The notes under the pieces are model-generated. The model saw only the letters and a list, made by a program, of their open reading frames with translations. It was not told the DNA's origin and ran no database searches. A stretch of DNA of 33,622 bases from UBA1268 sp965662195. Its GTDB lineage: Bacteria; Planctomycetota; Planctomycetia; Pirellulales; UBA1268. Position numbers and translations under genes: made by a program. The DNA is taken from positions 1-33,622 of the forward strand of contig CBFIHA010000037.1 in assembly GCA_965662195.1 (NCBI GenBank), in the 5' to 3' direction. Shown here in pieces: positions 6,389-15,675 of the stretch (position 1 is the stretch's first letter; every line of letters begins with the position of its first letter).

Positions 6389-9300
6389 ATGCGCGGACTC
6401 GTGGCCGGTATGTTGATGGTGGCAGTGGGGTGGTTGGCCTTGAGGGCGATCGCTGCCGAACAGCCGGCGGCCCCCTATGAGCCGGTGGTAGTTCTCGAAA
6501 ATCTGCTGCAAGACGACAGCCCGGCCCGGCGTCAAGCTGATCTGGTCCGGGGGCCGGCCCGGATTCCTGGAGGGCCGACTTCCCTGCTGCCGCGACCAAA
6601 AACCTTTCCCAAGGTTATCGACCCAGGCGACCACAGCCCGCTCGACTTCGGCAGTGGCGACACCCTCAGCGTGGAGGCCTGGATCCGGCTTGATGACGCC
6701 CCTGCCGGCATCTTTCCCTCCATCGTGGGAAAGGGCCGCACGCACACAATCGAGGGGAAAACTGACGCCAATCAAAACTATGCGCTCCGGCTCACCGGCG
6801 GGGGCAGCACAAAGCTCTCCTTCCTCTGGATGGACGCCTGTGATCCCGAGGGAGCCCAGCGGGCCCATCGCTGGACGAGCAAGGCGGCCGTGCCCGTCGA
6901 CGGACGCTGGCACCATGTTGCGTTGATCTATACGTTCGGCAGCGGGGATGATGCTGTCGGCTTCATCGATGGCAAACAGACCAACGGCGTCTGGGACATG
7001 CTGGGCAACTCGGCCGCCGCCCCGGTCACTGATAACGACGACCTCTGGATTGGTGGCGCACACAGCCGGGGCCATCTCTTCCCCGGCCTCATCGATGGAC
7101 TGGTGATCTACCGCGGCAGGCTTCCCGTAGAGGTCATTGCCGACCGCAGCACCTGGGTAGATACCCAGCGGCCTGAGCTGCCCTGGGCGGCCGACACCCC
7201 GCCGGTTGAGACTGGTCTCGTACGGGTGGAAATTTCCGATCTGCCTCTCCGCAGCTGGTTCAGTGCACCGACCCACCGCGAACCAACTTTCATAAGCGAG
7301 GGATTCGCACTCACGCGGCTACCGCACCGCTACAACGACCGTGGCCTCATCTGCGACCGACCAGGAGCGACAATGCTCCGGCTGGTGACCGATGCACGGT
7401 TTCCACCGGGCACCTGCCGGCTGCTGCTACGCAGCCTCGATGCCGCCCGGGTCTACCTCGATCACTCGTTGTTGGTGCGACAGAAAACCCGCCCCCAGCC
7501 CAGTGGCTCTGCTCATGGACGGCTTGAGGATTTGGCCCAGCCGCCGGCAGGTGTCGTTCAGCAGACCGCAGCCCATCTCGACACATTGGTCGAGTTTGAG
7601 TCGGATGGCCAGCTCCATCGCTTCGAGGCCTACCGCCTGCTCGGGGGAGACGGCCGGGTACCACAGCTCGGTGAGTTTTTGGTGGCGGTAGCCGCCCCCG
7701 GCGAACCATTCAAGGTCTTGGGCGGCGACTGGCGGCCCGATGATGCTGGCTGGCAGTCCCTCCTCGATCGAGAACACGCGCTGGTGACCACCTGGAACCA
7801 GCAGGCCCGCAATGCCCTGGATGGGGCAGAGGACGCCCGCTGGGCCGCCCGGCATGCCGAGGCCGCCAGCATCGCCGCCCCAGGCGTTACACCGCCCGCC
7901 GTTGCGAATGAGGCCGAAGTGGCGAACACCATCGACCGGTTTATCCAGGCACGGCTCGAACAGCAAGAACTTGCCCCTCAGCCACTACTTGCCGACGACG
8001 CCTTTCTGCGGCGAGCCACACTCGACCTCACTGGCCGAATTCCGACGCCAGCCGAACTCCACCGACTCGGCCGCCACCTCCCCGAGCCACCCCCGCTGGA
8101 CCGTGCGGCTGTCATTGATGCCCTGCTGGCGTCACCGGATTGGGCCGACCACTGGACGGCCTACTGGCTGGATGTGCTGGCTGAGAATCCGGCCCTCACC
8201 AAGCCGACCCTCAACAACACCGGCCCGTTCCGCTGGTACATCCACGATGCCCTCGTCGACAACTGGGGGATGGACCGATTTGTGACCAATCTCATCCTGA
8301 TGGAGGGCAGTCCCTATCTCGGAGGCCCGGCTGGCTTTGGCCTGGCCTCACAGAACGATGTGCCGATGGCAGCCAAGGCCCATGTTCTGGGCACTGCCTT
8401 TCTCGGGGTTGAAATGAAGTGTGCCCGCTGCCATGACGCGCCCAATCATCCCTTTGAGCAGGCGGATCTGTTCGGACTGGCCGCGATGCTCGACCGCAAG
8501 CCCCTCAAGCTGCCCGCCTCTAGCAGTATCCCGGCAAGCCCGGCGGAACTGGCAGAGATGGTTGTCACTGTCTCAATCAAGCCGGGGGAACAGATTCAGC
8601 CCGCTTGGCCCTTCAGCCAGTTCGCCCCTAGCAGTGAAACCATCACTGACCCCCGCGGGCAGCTGGCCGCAGCGATCACGTCCCCGATGAACTGGCGGTT
8701 CCGAGAAGTGCTGGCCAACCGACTCTGGACCCGACTGACCGGTGTCGGCCTGGTTTCGGATACCAGCGACTGGACTGATCGCGAGGCGTCACACCCGCAA
8801 CTGCTGAGGTTTCTCGCCGAGGAATTGCTGCATGGCGGTGACGACATGAAGCGGCTCGCCCGGCTCATTATGACCTCACGGTTCTACCAGCGTCAGGTGG
8901 TTCCCGGGCTGACTCCCTTTTCAGAGGAGGCGAGTCTGCTGCGGGGCCCCATTCGTCGGCGCCTGACCGCCGAGCAGCTCGTCGACTCGCTGCACACTGC
9001 AACGGGGAAACCGATGCGAGGCGAGGTTCAGGGCTTTGGCCAGGACGGTTCCCAGCCCCGCAAAACCTTTCTGGAATTGGGCCGACCCGCCCGAGCCTGG
9101 CAACTGGTCTGCACAGCCAGCGAGCGGGACCGGAACTCTTTGAGGCTGCCGGAGGTCGACATGCTTAATGAGCTGCTTGAAGCCTACGGCTGGCGACCGC
9201 AGCGGCAGGACCCGCAGAATCGGCCCGACACAGCCCCCACGCCGCTCGTGCCATTGATGCTAGCCAATGGACCGGCTGCCGCCCGGCTGCTCGACGCCAC

Positions 9301-9670
9301 ACCCGAAGCGGCCATCACCCAGGCCGCTCAGAAGGCTGCTTCGCCGGAGGAATTCGTCAACGCCCTCAGCCTCGCTGTCCTCAGCCGGCAGGCAACGCCG
9401 GCTGAACTGAGGCGATTCACGCCGCTGGTCGCCAAGGGCTTTGACCAGCGGCTCACCGGCAGGCAAGACAGCCACCCAACGGTCTACCGCCGCCGGATCT
9501 CCTGGCGAAATCATTTTGACCCCCGGGCAGACACGATCGTCCTCGACCGGATTGACGATCTGGAGAGAGGCGACGAGCCGACAGTGACACTCACGCCATC
9601 CTGGCGGAGTCGGGCAGAGGATCTCCAGTGGGCGCTGGTGAACAGCCCCGAGTTTGCCTGGGTACCCTGA
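6389..9670 (+). CDS. LamG-DUF1549-DUF1553 planctomycete cytochrome-type protein
   Basis: This large exported protein (1093 residues) belongs to the planctomycete family usually found beside DUF1501 proteins; its biochemical role is not established. A signal peptide covers about residues 1-23 (GLVAGMLMVAVGWLALRAIA). A LamG/concanavalin-like domain spans about 84-245 (LSVEAWIRL, WHHVALIY, GLIDGLVIYRG). DUF1549 starts near 507 (FLRRATLDLTGRIPTPAEL) and holds a single heme-type motif, CARCH at Cys678-Cys681-His682. DUF1553 runs from about 767 (NWRFREVLANRLWTRL) to about 1040. The usual N-terminal cytochrome domain (PSCyt1) of this family is absent and the LamG domain sits in its place. GGGAGG lies 5 nt before the ATG. 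The DUF1501 gene follows after 125 bp. Carbohydrate binding by LamG is an inference. Confidence 0.92.
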   Translation: MRGLVAGMLMVAVGWLALRAIAAEQPAAPYEPVVVLENLLQDDSPARRQADLVRGPARIPGGPTSLLPRPKTFPKVIDPGDHSPLDFGSGDTLSVEAWIRLDDAPAGIFPSIVGKGRTHTIEGKTDANQNYALRLTGGGSTKLSFLWMDACDPEGAQRAHRWTSKAAVPVDGRWHHVALIYTFGSGDDAVGFIDGKQTNGVWDMLGNSAAAPVTDNDDLWIGGAHSRGHLFPGLIDGLVIYRGRLPVEVIADRSTWVDTQRPELPWAADTPPVETGLVRVEISDLPLRSWFSAPTHREPTFISEGFALTRLPHRYNDRGLICDRPGATMLRLVTDARFPPGTCRLLLRSLDAARVYLDHSLLVRQKTRPQPSGSAHGRLEDLAQPPAGVVQQTAAHLDTLVEFESDGQLHRFEAYRLLGGDGRVPQLGEFLVAVAAPGEPFKVLGGDWRPDDAGWQSLLDREHALVTTWNQQARNALDGAEDARWAARHAEAASIAAPGVTPPAVANEAEVANTIDRFIQARLEQQELAPQPLLADDAFLRRATLDLTGRIPTPAELHRLGRHLPEPPPLDRAAVIDALLASPDWADHWTAYWLDVLAENPALTKPTLNNTGPFRWYIHDALVDNWGMDRFVTNLILMEGSPYLGGPAGFGLASQNDVPMAAKAHVLGTAFLGVEMKCARCHDAPNHPFEQADLFGLAAMLDRKPLKLPASSSIPASPAELAEMVVTVSIKPGEQIQPAWPFSQFAPSSETITDPRGQLAAAITSPMNWRFREVLANRLWTRLTGVGLVSDTSDWTDREASHPQLLRFLAEELLHGGDDMKRLARLIMTSRFYQRQVVPGLTPFSEEASLLRGPIRRRLTAEQLVDSLHTATGKPMRGEVQGFGQDGSQPRKTFLELGRPARAWQLVCTASERDRNSLRLPEVDMLNELLEAYGWRPQRQDPQNRPDTAPTPLVPLMLANGPAAARLLDATPEAAITQAAQKAASPEEFVNALSLAVLSRQATPAELRRFTPLVAKGFDQRLTGRQDSHPTVYRRRISWRNHFDPRADTIVLDRIDDLERGDEPTVTLTPSWRSRAEDLQWALVNSPEFAWVP

Positions 9671-9795
9671 ACCTGAACGGGCTCAAACCGCGGGGGCCTG
9701 CTACCCGTTCCGGCTGCCATCGCCGGCAAAAGAAACCCACTACCAGCACATCAGAAACCCCCCGGATATCATCAGTCCTGTTACGAAAGGCGACC

Positions 9796-11085
9796 ATGAA
9801 TCTGAACCGCCGTGACGTTCTTGCCCGAGCGGCTGCCTCTGTAGCCGGCCTGTCGGCCCTGCCGGCCCTCGGCACCCCCACCACGTCCAGCCTACCGCTC
9901 GGTAAGGCTGAGCATGTCATCCTGCTGTGGATGGGGGGTGGCCAGTCGCAGGTCGACACCTGGGATCAGAAGCGAGTCACCAAGGATGGCCGCAAGGATC
10001 CCGGTTCCGCCTATGCCGGAATCGACACGGCCATCCCCGGAGTGCAGATCTGTGAGCATCTCGCTGCGATGGCTACCCGGCTGGATCGCTGTGTGCCAGT
10101 CCGGTCGGTCCACCATGACGTGATCGACGAGCATGGTGCCGCTGCGTATCAAATGCACATTGGCCGGCCAGTCAGTGGTACGGTCGTCTATCCGTCGCTG
10201 GGTTCAATTGTCTCGGCGATAAAGGGCCCGGGGAGCGACCTGATGCCGACCTATGTGCTGATGGGCCAGCGGTCAGCCGGCCGAAACCCGGGGTTTCTTG
10301 GGGCGGAACATGGTCCGCTGGTTGTCACCTCGACCAAACAGGGGCCTCGAGGCCTCACCCGGCCCGCGCGAATTGGTGAGTCACGCGCGGCCCGCCGCTC
10401 CGCCCTGCTCCGCGGCCTGCAGAACGATTTCCTGGAACAGTCCGGAAACGATCCCCGCGTTGCCGGTGATATCGCGGTGACCAAGACCGGCTTTCAGCTG
10501 GCCGGGCCGGAGTTCATGAGCAGTTTTGATCTCGAGAATGAACCGGCCGAACTGCGAAATCGCTACGGCGACGAGTTCGGCCAACGGTGTCTGCTGGCCC
10601 GCCGACTCATTGAGCGAGGCTGCCGCTTTGTCGAGGTCTCTTACGATCTCAACTTCAAAAACGGTACCGGTTGGGACACCCACAACGAGGGCCAGCAATC
10701 ACAGCACCTGCTCATCCAGAGCATCGATACGGCAACCGCCGCCTTGATCGACGATTTGGAGCGGCGAAACCTACTCGACAAAACCCTGATCGTAATGACT
10801 GGTGAGTTCGGCCGCCCATCGAGTTTTGATAGTGGTGGTGGTCGCGGCCATCAGGGGAAGGCCTTCAGCGTGCTGCTGGCCGGCGGAGGGCTGCGGACTG
10901 GCCAAGCGGTTGGGGCCACCGACGACCTCTGCAAGACGATCGTAGAGCAGCCGGTCTCGGTACCCGATCTGTTTGCGACGATCCTGGCTACCGTCGGCTG
11001 TGATCCGCACGAGACGCTCTATGCCGGCAACCGGCCGGTGCCGGTAACCGATGGCGGCCGGCCGATCCACCAGCTGTTCGGCTGA
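9796..11085 (+). CDS. DUF1501 (sulfatase-like fold) protein with Tat signal
   Basis: DUF1501 proteins have an alkaline-phosphatase/sulfatase-like fold and are the standard partner of DUF1549/DUF1553 proteins in planctomycetes; the substrate is unknown. The 429-residue product begins MNLNRRDVLARAAASVAG, a twin-arginine signal (Arg5-Arg6), so it is probably exported folded. Typical segments are LLWMGGGQSQVDTWD, RSVHHDVIDEHGAA, WDTHNEG and MTGEFGRP with a later GGRGHQG. The ATG at 9796 is chosen because of the Tat signal and a GAAAGG ribosome site at 9785-9790; the frame is open upstream to 9628 but that overlaps the preceding gene. It is probably co-transcribed with that gene. Confidence 0.93.
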   Translation: MNLNRRDVLARAAASVAGLSALPALGTPTTSSLPLGKAEHVILLWMGGGQSQVDTWDQKRVTKDGRKDPGSAYAGIDTAIPGVQICEHLAAMATRLDRCVPVRSVHHDVIDEHGAAAYQMHIGRPVSGTVVYPSLGSIVSAIKGPGSDLMPTYVLMGQRSAGRNPGFLGAEHGPLVVTSTKQGPRGLTRPARIGESRAARRSALLRGLQNDFLEQSGNDPRVAGDIAVTKTGFQLAGPEFMSSFDLENEPAELRNRYGDEFGQRCLLARRLIERGCRFVEVSYDLNFKNGTGWDTHNEGQQSQHLLIQSIDTATAALIDDLERRNLLDKTLIVMTGEFGRPSSFDSGGGRGHQGKAFSVLLAGGGLRTGQAVGATDDLCKTIVEQPVSVPDLFATILATVGCDPHETLYAGNRPVPVTDGGRPIHQLFG

Positions 11086-11307
11086 TCTGTTGGAGCAAGC
11101 GGGAGCCCTCCACGCAGCCACAAGCCAGCGGATCGTCGCCTCAGGGCTGTGGGGGTACCGGTTGGCCCAAGGAAAAAGCCGATCTTGGCCCCTGCCCGCG
11201 AATGCGGGGGACGAACAGACTGCCCAGACGAATGCAACCAGCAGCTGTTTTTCAGGGTTCGCCACCGCCGCAACCAGCGGCGATTCACTTGCTCGACAGG
11301 CTGCGAG

Positions 11308-12576
11308 TCAGCGGCCGACGGGATCGAGTTGAAGGGCCCGGAGCCGACTGACCGACCGGACCACCAGCCAGCCCGCGGCGACGGCCGGCGTGGCCCGCGT
11401 CTCTTCCTCAAGGGGCACCCGCAAGCGGATCTCGAAACGATCGGCATCGTCGAGCACAACAATTTCTCCGGCGCTGGAGATATTGAGAATCTGATTCCCC
11501 ACCACGATCGGCGACGCTGAATAGCCGCCACCCGCTCGACCCTTCCAGCGTTCAGTTCCGTCCGTGGCTGCCAGGCAGGTAACCACACCCTTGTCTCCCC
11601 AGAGATAAAGCCGGCCCTGGGACACCAGCGGAGTCGGCACGTAGGGGGCGACGCTGCGGCTGACCTGGTAGACCACTTCGGGATCATCCTCGGAGGCTAC
11701 CGGTGGCCTGACCGCGACCAGCAGATTGTTTCCCCCACCGTCCCCACAGGTTCCAATCAGGAGCGGGCCCGCTTTGATGGGCGAGGCGACCGTTCGTCGG
11801 GGGAAACACTGCTGCTCCCACAGCACCCGGCCGGTGGCGGGATCGACGGCATAGATGCCGTGTGCGTTGCTTGTGCAGATCAGCTGGTCTTTTCCTCCAG
11901 CATCCGGCAACACCAACGGTGTGGCATAAGCAGCCTTCCCGACGCCTTCTCGGGGCAGTCGCCACCGCTGCTTGCCGGTGTCGGCAGCGACTGCCACGAT
12001 CGCCCCGGCCTCGTCCTGCTCGAGCGGGACGACGACCAGGTCGCCCCAGACAATCGGTGACCCGCCAAAGCCGTGCGGGCCGACAAAGGGCCCGAGGTCG
12101 GCGGACCACCGTGGCTCACCGGCGTGCGTCACCGCCACCAGCTGTACATTCTGGCTGATTCCCCAAAGCCAGTAGACGCCGCGGGTGTCAACGGTAACGC
12201 TTCCCGACGCGGAACTATTCTGCTGGTGATGCCGCTCGATCGGCCCGGGAAAGGTCCGCTGCCAGAGCAGCCGGCCACCGGACAGGTCGTGGCAGAGGAG
12301 GAAGCGAAGCCCAGCCTCCTCGTCGGCCGCAGCTGAGTAGATGCGGCCCTGGTGAATGATGGGTGAACTATGTCCTTTCCCCGGAAGATCGACCTGCCAA
12401 CTCCAGTCAGCAGCGGACCAGGCAGCCGGCAGGGCGAAGCTGCCTCCCTGTCCCGCGGCATTGTGACCGCGAAAGCGGGGCCAGCCGCCAGCGATCGTGG
12501 CGTGTTCCGCCGCGACCGCGGCCGCACCACCGACCAGGCTGAGAAGAATCAGAGCTACGTGTGCGACCTGCTGCAT
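11308..12576 (-). CDS. PQQ-like beta-propeller repeat protein, secreted
   Basis: The 422-residue protein starts with a signal peptide (QVAHVALILLSLVGGAAAVAA, about residues 2-23) and then WPRFRGHNAAGQG, a common opening of planctomycete PQQ-like propellers. Repeats of the type GRLLWQ, GEPRW, GKQRWRLP, GRVLWEQ and GTERWKG mark the blades of a seven- or eight-bladed propeller related to BamB. Such folds mostly serve as scaffolds; there is no evidence that it binds PQQ or is an enzyme. The ATG at 12576 is chosen for the signal peptide; the frame continues upstream to 12660 without a signal. It lies 100 bp after the SprT-like gene on the same strand, and converges with the DUF1501 gene across a 222-bp gap with no clear terminator. 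Confidence 0.88.
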   Translation of the reverse strand: MQQVAHVALILLSLVGGAAAVAAEHATIAGGWPRFRGHNAAGQGGSFALPAAWSAADWSWQVDLPGKGHSSPIIHQGRIYSAAADEEAGLRFLLCHDLSGGRLLWQRTFPGPIERHHQQNSSASGSVTVDTRGVYWLWGISQNVQLVAVTHAGEPRWSADLGPFVGPHGFGGSPIVWGDLVVVPLEQDEAGAIVAVAADTGKQRWRLPREGVGKAAYATPLVLPDAGGKDQLICTSNAHGIYAVDPATGRVLWEQQCFPRRTVASPIKAGPLLIGTCGDGGGNNLLVAVRPPVASEDDPEVVYQVSRSVAPYVPTPLVSQGRLYLWGDKGVVTCLAATDGTERWKGRAGGGYSASPIVVGNQILNISSAGEIVVLDDADRFEIRLRVPLEEETRATPAVAAGWLVVRSVSRLRALQLDPVGR

Positions 12577-12676
12577 GTCGTCGCCCTCGGCTGGCTGTGT
12601 GGATGGGGCCGAAAATCCTCCCGGTCGATCCAGCATACCCTGTCGATCCGCCCCGGCCATTCACCTGGTGGTGTGC

Positions 12677-13360
12677 TCAGTCTGCAGTAGAAATGGCGTG
12701 CACCAGGGCCAAGCCGTGCACCCGATATTCGAATCCTGAGTCGACTTCGACGCAGCGATACCGGCTCCGCAGTCGGGTTCCCCGGATGAATCTCCGGCCG
12801 GTCTCGGTCTCAAACACCACACCGACCTGGAGTTCCTCAACCCGCTGCCGACCGTCACGGACCTGCTCATATCGCGTTAAGGCCAGCAGCAGATTCCGGT
12901 CGCTGCAGGTTGCCGCCCGTGGCCGCAGCAGCGAGGCCCGCAATGCCCTGCAGATATCATCCGGCACCAAGCCTTCGGTGACGACCGGCCCAATGATCCT
13001 GGTAAATTGGTGCTGCCACTCGCGGCCATGGGGCTGCAGCCGCCGCCGGCGACCGGCGTGTTCAGCATGGGTGGCCAGGTGGGCTAACTCATGCAGCAAT
13101 GTGACCAGAAAGGCGTACGGGTTGAGGTCGTCATTGATGGTGATCCGATGCCAAGGCACAACGGCATTCGGCGGCCGATGGTCCCCCAGTTTCGTCACCC
13201 GGCGGGGCACCACCCACAGGTCAACCGGATACTGGGTCAGCAATTCAGCCACGTAGCCCGCAGCATCCTCGGGCAGCCGTGCCGCCACCGCCTGGGGCAT
13301 GGTGGTCGTAAACCGTGGCTGCGACCGATTGTTCCGGCTGATCTTGTTCCGGCTGATCAT
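12677..13360 (-). CDS. SprT-like zinc metallopeptidase
   Basis: The 227-residue protein has the zincin motif HELAH (His90-Glu91...His94) and a downstream HGREW, in which His111 is the expected third zinc ligand as in SprT/Spartan-type domains. The segment ITINDDLNPYAFLVTLLHEL is typical of the domain. The C-terminal zinc ribbon found in many SprT proteins is missing: no CxxC pair is visible. Family members cleave proteins, in eukaryotes DNA-protein crosslinks; the bacterial role is unclear. It has no signal peptide, so it is probably cytoplasmic. The ATG at 13360 overlaps the stop of the upstream gene as ATGA, which supports this start. The first residues come from a duplicated 15-bp unit (ISRNK, ISRNN). 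An alternative start is the Met at residue 21. Confidence 0.85.
   Translation of the reverse strand: MISRNKISRNNRSQPRFTTTMPQAVAARLPEDAAGYVAELLTQYPVDLWVVPRRVTKLGDHRPPNAVVPWHRITINDDLNPYAFLVTLLHELAHLATHAEHAGRRRRLQPHGREWQHQFTRIIGPVVTEGLVPDDICRALRASLLRPRAATCSDRNLLLALTRYEQVRDGRQRVEELQVGVVFETETGRRFIRGTRLRSRYRCVEVDSGFEYRVHGLALVHAISTAD
13329..13358. repeat. 15-bp direct tandem duplication
   Basis: TTGTTCCGGCTGATC occurs twice in succession (13329-13343 and 13344-13358), right at the start of the SprT-like gene. It adds five residues in frame and sits beside the ATGA overlap, so it may be a replication-slippage product. Confidence 0.85.
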
Positions 13361-13692
13361 TGAGTGCCCCTCGCCGACCGGCCACTCCGTTGCCAGCGAC
13401 GCCGGGCCCGCCACCGGCGGGGCGGTCGCTGTCGGAACATCTCTTCGGCATCAGCCGCCTCAGGCTCATCCGGCGGCAGTTGTCGATCGGTGGCTGGCTG
13501 GGGCAATCCCCACGACCAGTCGCTCCGCTGGCCTGCCTGACGCTCAAATTGGAGGCCACCAAAAAAAGGATCGGGGTACTGCCAGTCATTCTGGGCAAAC
13601 AGCGGCGACTGCGCTACTGCGAGGCCCCCAATGACGATCCCGGCTTTCCACAGCATCTTGAGCCATCGGCGATGTCGAGGGGGTGGCCGCAT
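13357..13692 (-). CDS. Small secreted or membrane-anchored protein, unknown function
   Basis: The product is 111 residues (99 if the internal ATG at 13656 is used). After a basic start (MRPPPRHRRWLK) comes MLWKAGIVIGGLAVAQSPLFAQ, a signal peptide with probable cleavage after AQ. The mature part is short and rich in Pro, Gln, Asp, Arg (DWQYPDPFFGG, then PPDEPEAADAEEMF and an Arg-rich tail). I do not recognise a family. Its stop codon overlaps the start of the SprT-like gene (ATGA), so translation of the two is probably coupled. The Arg-rich tail overlaps the start of that gene in another frame, so conservation there may be low. Confidence 0.6.
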   Translation of the reverse strand: MRPPPRHRRWLKMLWKAGIVIGGLAVAQSPLFAQNDWQYPDPFFGGLQFERQAGQRSDWSWGLPQPATDRQLPPDEPEAADAEEMFRQRPPRRWRARRRWQRSGRSARGTQ

Positions 13693-13935
13693 TACGGATT
13701 CCGTTCATGGCTGCAGATCAGCATCAAAATGTATTCCATTAAGAGACTCGATCGGCAGTCATTCCGACAAGCCCAATAGCCACCAGCCCGCAGGCCGCGG
13801 CGTCGGCCCAGCTACCCCGCCCTCACCTGCCAGCCGGGCCATGCCACCCCGCCAAGTCGGCCAGAGCTTGAGCATCTCTGCGGATTGTGCCGAAAAGAAG
13901 AGAGGCCGATTCTCTCGCACAATTTGGCTCCCGGT

Positions 13936-15675
13936 ATGCCCCCCCACCCACCCGATGACCAGCCCTGGCAGATACGCTGGTTTGTGCCGGTGGTGGTGCT
14001 GCTTGCTGCTGGGGTGCTTCCCACGGCAACGGGCTGCGCGGGCGATCGGTTCCGGGCGGCAGTCGGCAGCACGGCCGAGGCGGTGCTACCCGAGGCGAAG
14101 TCGCCCGCCCGACCACTGACACCGGCTCCGGTGGCGGAGGCTGCGGCATCTGCCGGCGAGGTCGTACTCGCGACGCACGAAGCCGAAATCCTGCACGACG
14201 CCACCGCTGTCGATACGACACTGCCACACGATTCCGCCGGTGGCCTCTCGCTCAATGCCTGCATCCAGACTGCCATGCGGCGTCAGCCACGGTTGCGGGC
14301 CGAACTGGAAAACATTGCCCGAGCCGGTCTGGCTGGCGACGTTGCCTCAGCCGCCTTCCTCCCGCTGGTCAGTGCCGGCTACAGCGTGGGTGAGTTCGGC
14401 GTCAACGTCGGCGGCATCGGCATTCCGATTCCCGGCGCCCCCGCCGCCCAGGGCACCTACGTGCCGCAGCAGGGCTTCCTGCCGATCGGCTTCGACTACA
14501 ACACCACCTACGTCCTCACCGAGGCCCGGATCCAGTGGCTGATCACTGACTTCGGCCGCCGGCTCGGCCTGCACCGGCAGGCCGGTCTGGCCGAGGAGAT
14601 CAGTCGACTGAAGTCAGTCCGGGCCCGGCAAACCATCGCCCACGAGGTGACCCTCGCTTACTACGAACTGCTGCGAGCCCAGTCGCTGTCCCGGATCGCT
14701 GAAGAGTCGGCGGCCCGGCTGGAGAGTGAACGACGGACCATTGCCAAGCTGCAGCAGGGCGGGCTGCTTGAAAAGGAAAAGGTACTGCGGGCCGAGGTGG
14801 CACTGGCCGGTGCGCTGAAGCTGCGTGACTCGGCCGAGGCAGCCGAACGGATCGCCGCCGGTGGACTCAATCTGGCGATGGGGGTGCCCCAGCATCAGCC
14901 GACTCCGGTGGCCGGCTTCAGTGATGTGCCCGGCTTCGAGATGACAGTGACCGACTGCCTCGAAGAGGCCGTCCGCAGCCGCCGCGAGTTCGCCGTCGCC
15001 CGTCGAACGGTGGCTATCGCCGACTCCGGCCGCAGGGTCGCCAAGCTTGGCTTCGCCCCCAAGGTGTTTGCCAACGGCTTCTACTTCAACTTCCGGGCCG
15101 ACGAGCCGGGCGGCTACGTCGATGTTCCCCTCGGCTTCATCAACCTCGAGTGGGGTGTCTACGAGGGGGGCAAGCGGGTGGCCGACATCCGCAAGGCTGA
15201 CTCCCAGGTGCGGTCGGCGATGATCCAGGCTGAGATCCTCTCCGACACGATCGCCTTCCAGGTCAACGAGTGCTACCAGCAGTTCGTGGCCGCCGCCCGA
15301 GCAATCGACCGTTCGGAGAAACCGGTCGAGCAGACCCGGGAGACCTACCGAATTGTTCAGGCGAGGGCCCGCGAGGGTGACGCCACCGCCGCCGAGGTCT
15401 TTGAGGCCGAGACGGCGGTCACCCAGGCCGGGCAGGAATACCAAAATGCCATTTACGACTATCTGCTGGCCCTGGCCCGGCTGGAGTACGCCATGGGGGC
15501 CGAGGTCGGCTGCCACTATTTCACGCCGCACCGGCCGACGTTCTTGGATGCCGGAGCAACCGCTGACGAGGCCGCAACCGGTCTGGTGCCAATCGCCGAG
15601 CGGCCCGCCCTGCTGCCATCGCCCGAAGGATCAGAACCCGCCACCCCCATCCAGCCAGAGCTCCGTCATGACTGA
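13936..15675 (+). CDS. TolC/OprM-like outer-membrane efflux lipoprotein
   Basis: The 579-residue protein would form the outer-membrane channel of a tripartite exporter. An N-terminal hydrophobic segment (WFVPVVVLLAAGVLPTATGC) ends in a lipobox with Cys34, so it is probably lipid-anchored, as in OprM-type proteins. Two long OEP-type helical repeats follow, including LSLNACIQTAMRRQPRLRAE, LTEARIQWLITDFGRRLGLH, IAHEVTLAYYELLRAQSLSR and later DTIAFQVNECYQQFVAAARA. The ATG at 13936 is chosen because it leads into the signal; an in-frame TTG at 13885 would add 17 residues. Ribosome-site evidence is weak. The last 8 bp overlap the start of the adaptor gene (ATGACTGA), which indicates translational coupling. 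Confidence 0.9.
   Translation: MPPHPPDDQPWQIRWFVPVVVLLAAGVLPTATGCAGDRFRAAVGSTAEAVLPEAKSPARPLTPAPVAEAAASAGEVVLATHEAEILHDATAVDTTLPHDSAGGLSLNACIQTAMRRQPRLRAELENIARAGLAGDVASAAFLPLVSAGYSVGEFGVNVGGIGIPIPGAPAAQGTYVPQQGFLPIGFDYNTTYVLTEARIQWLITDFGRRLGLHRQAGLAEEISRLKSVRARQTIAHEVTLAYYELLRAQSLSRIAEESAARLESERRTIAKLQQGGLLEKEKVLRAEVALAGALKLRDSAEAAERIAAGGLNLAMGVPQHQPTPVAGFSDVPGFEMTVTDCLEEAVRSRREFAVARRTVAIADSGRRVAKLGFAPKVFANGFYFNFRADEPGGYVDVPLGFINLEWGVYEGGKRVADIRKADSQVRSAMIQAEILSDTIAFQVNECYQQFVAAARAIDRSEKPVEQTRETYRIVQARAREGDATAAEVFEAETAVTQAGQEYQNAIYDYLLALARLEYAMGAEVGCHYFTPHRPTFLDAGATADEAATGLVPIAERPALLPSPEGSEPATPIQPELRHD

Noticed and set aside
11086..11307. Bidirectional terminator between the DUF1501 and PQQ-propeller genes
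   Set aside because: No stem with an adjacent T run was found in this convergent gap.
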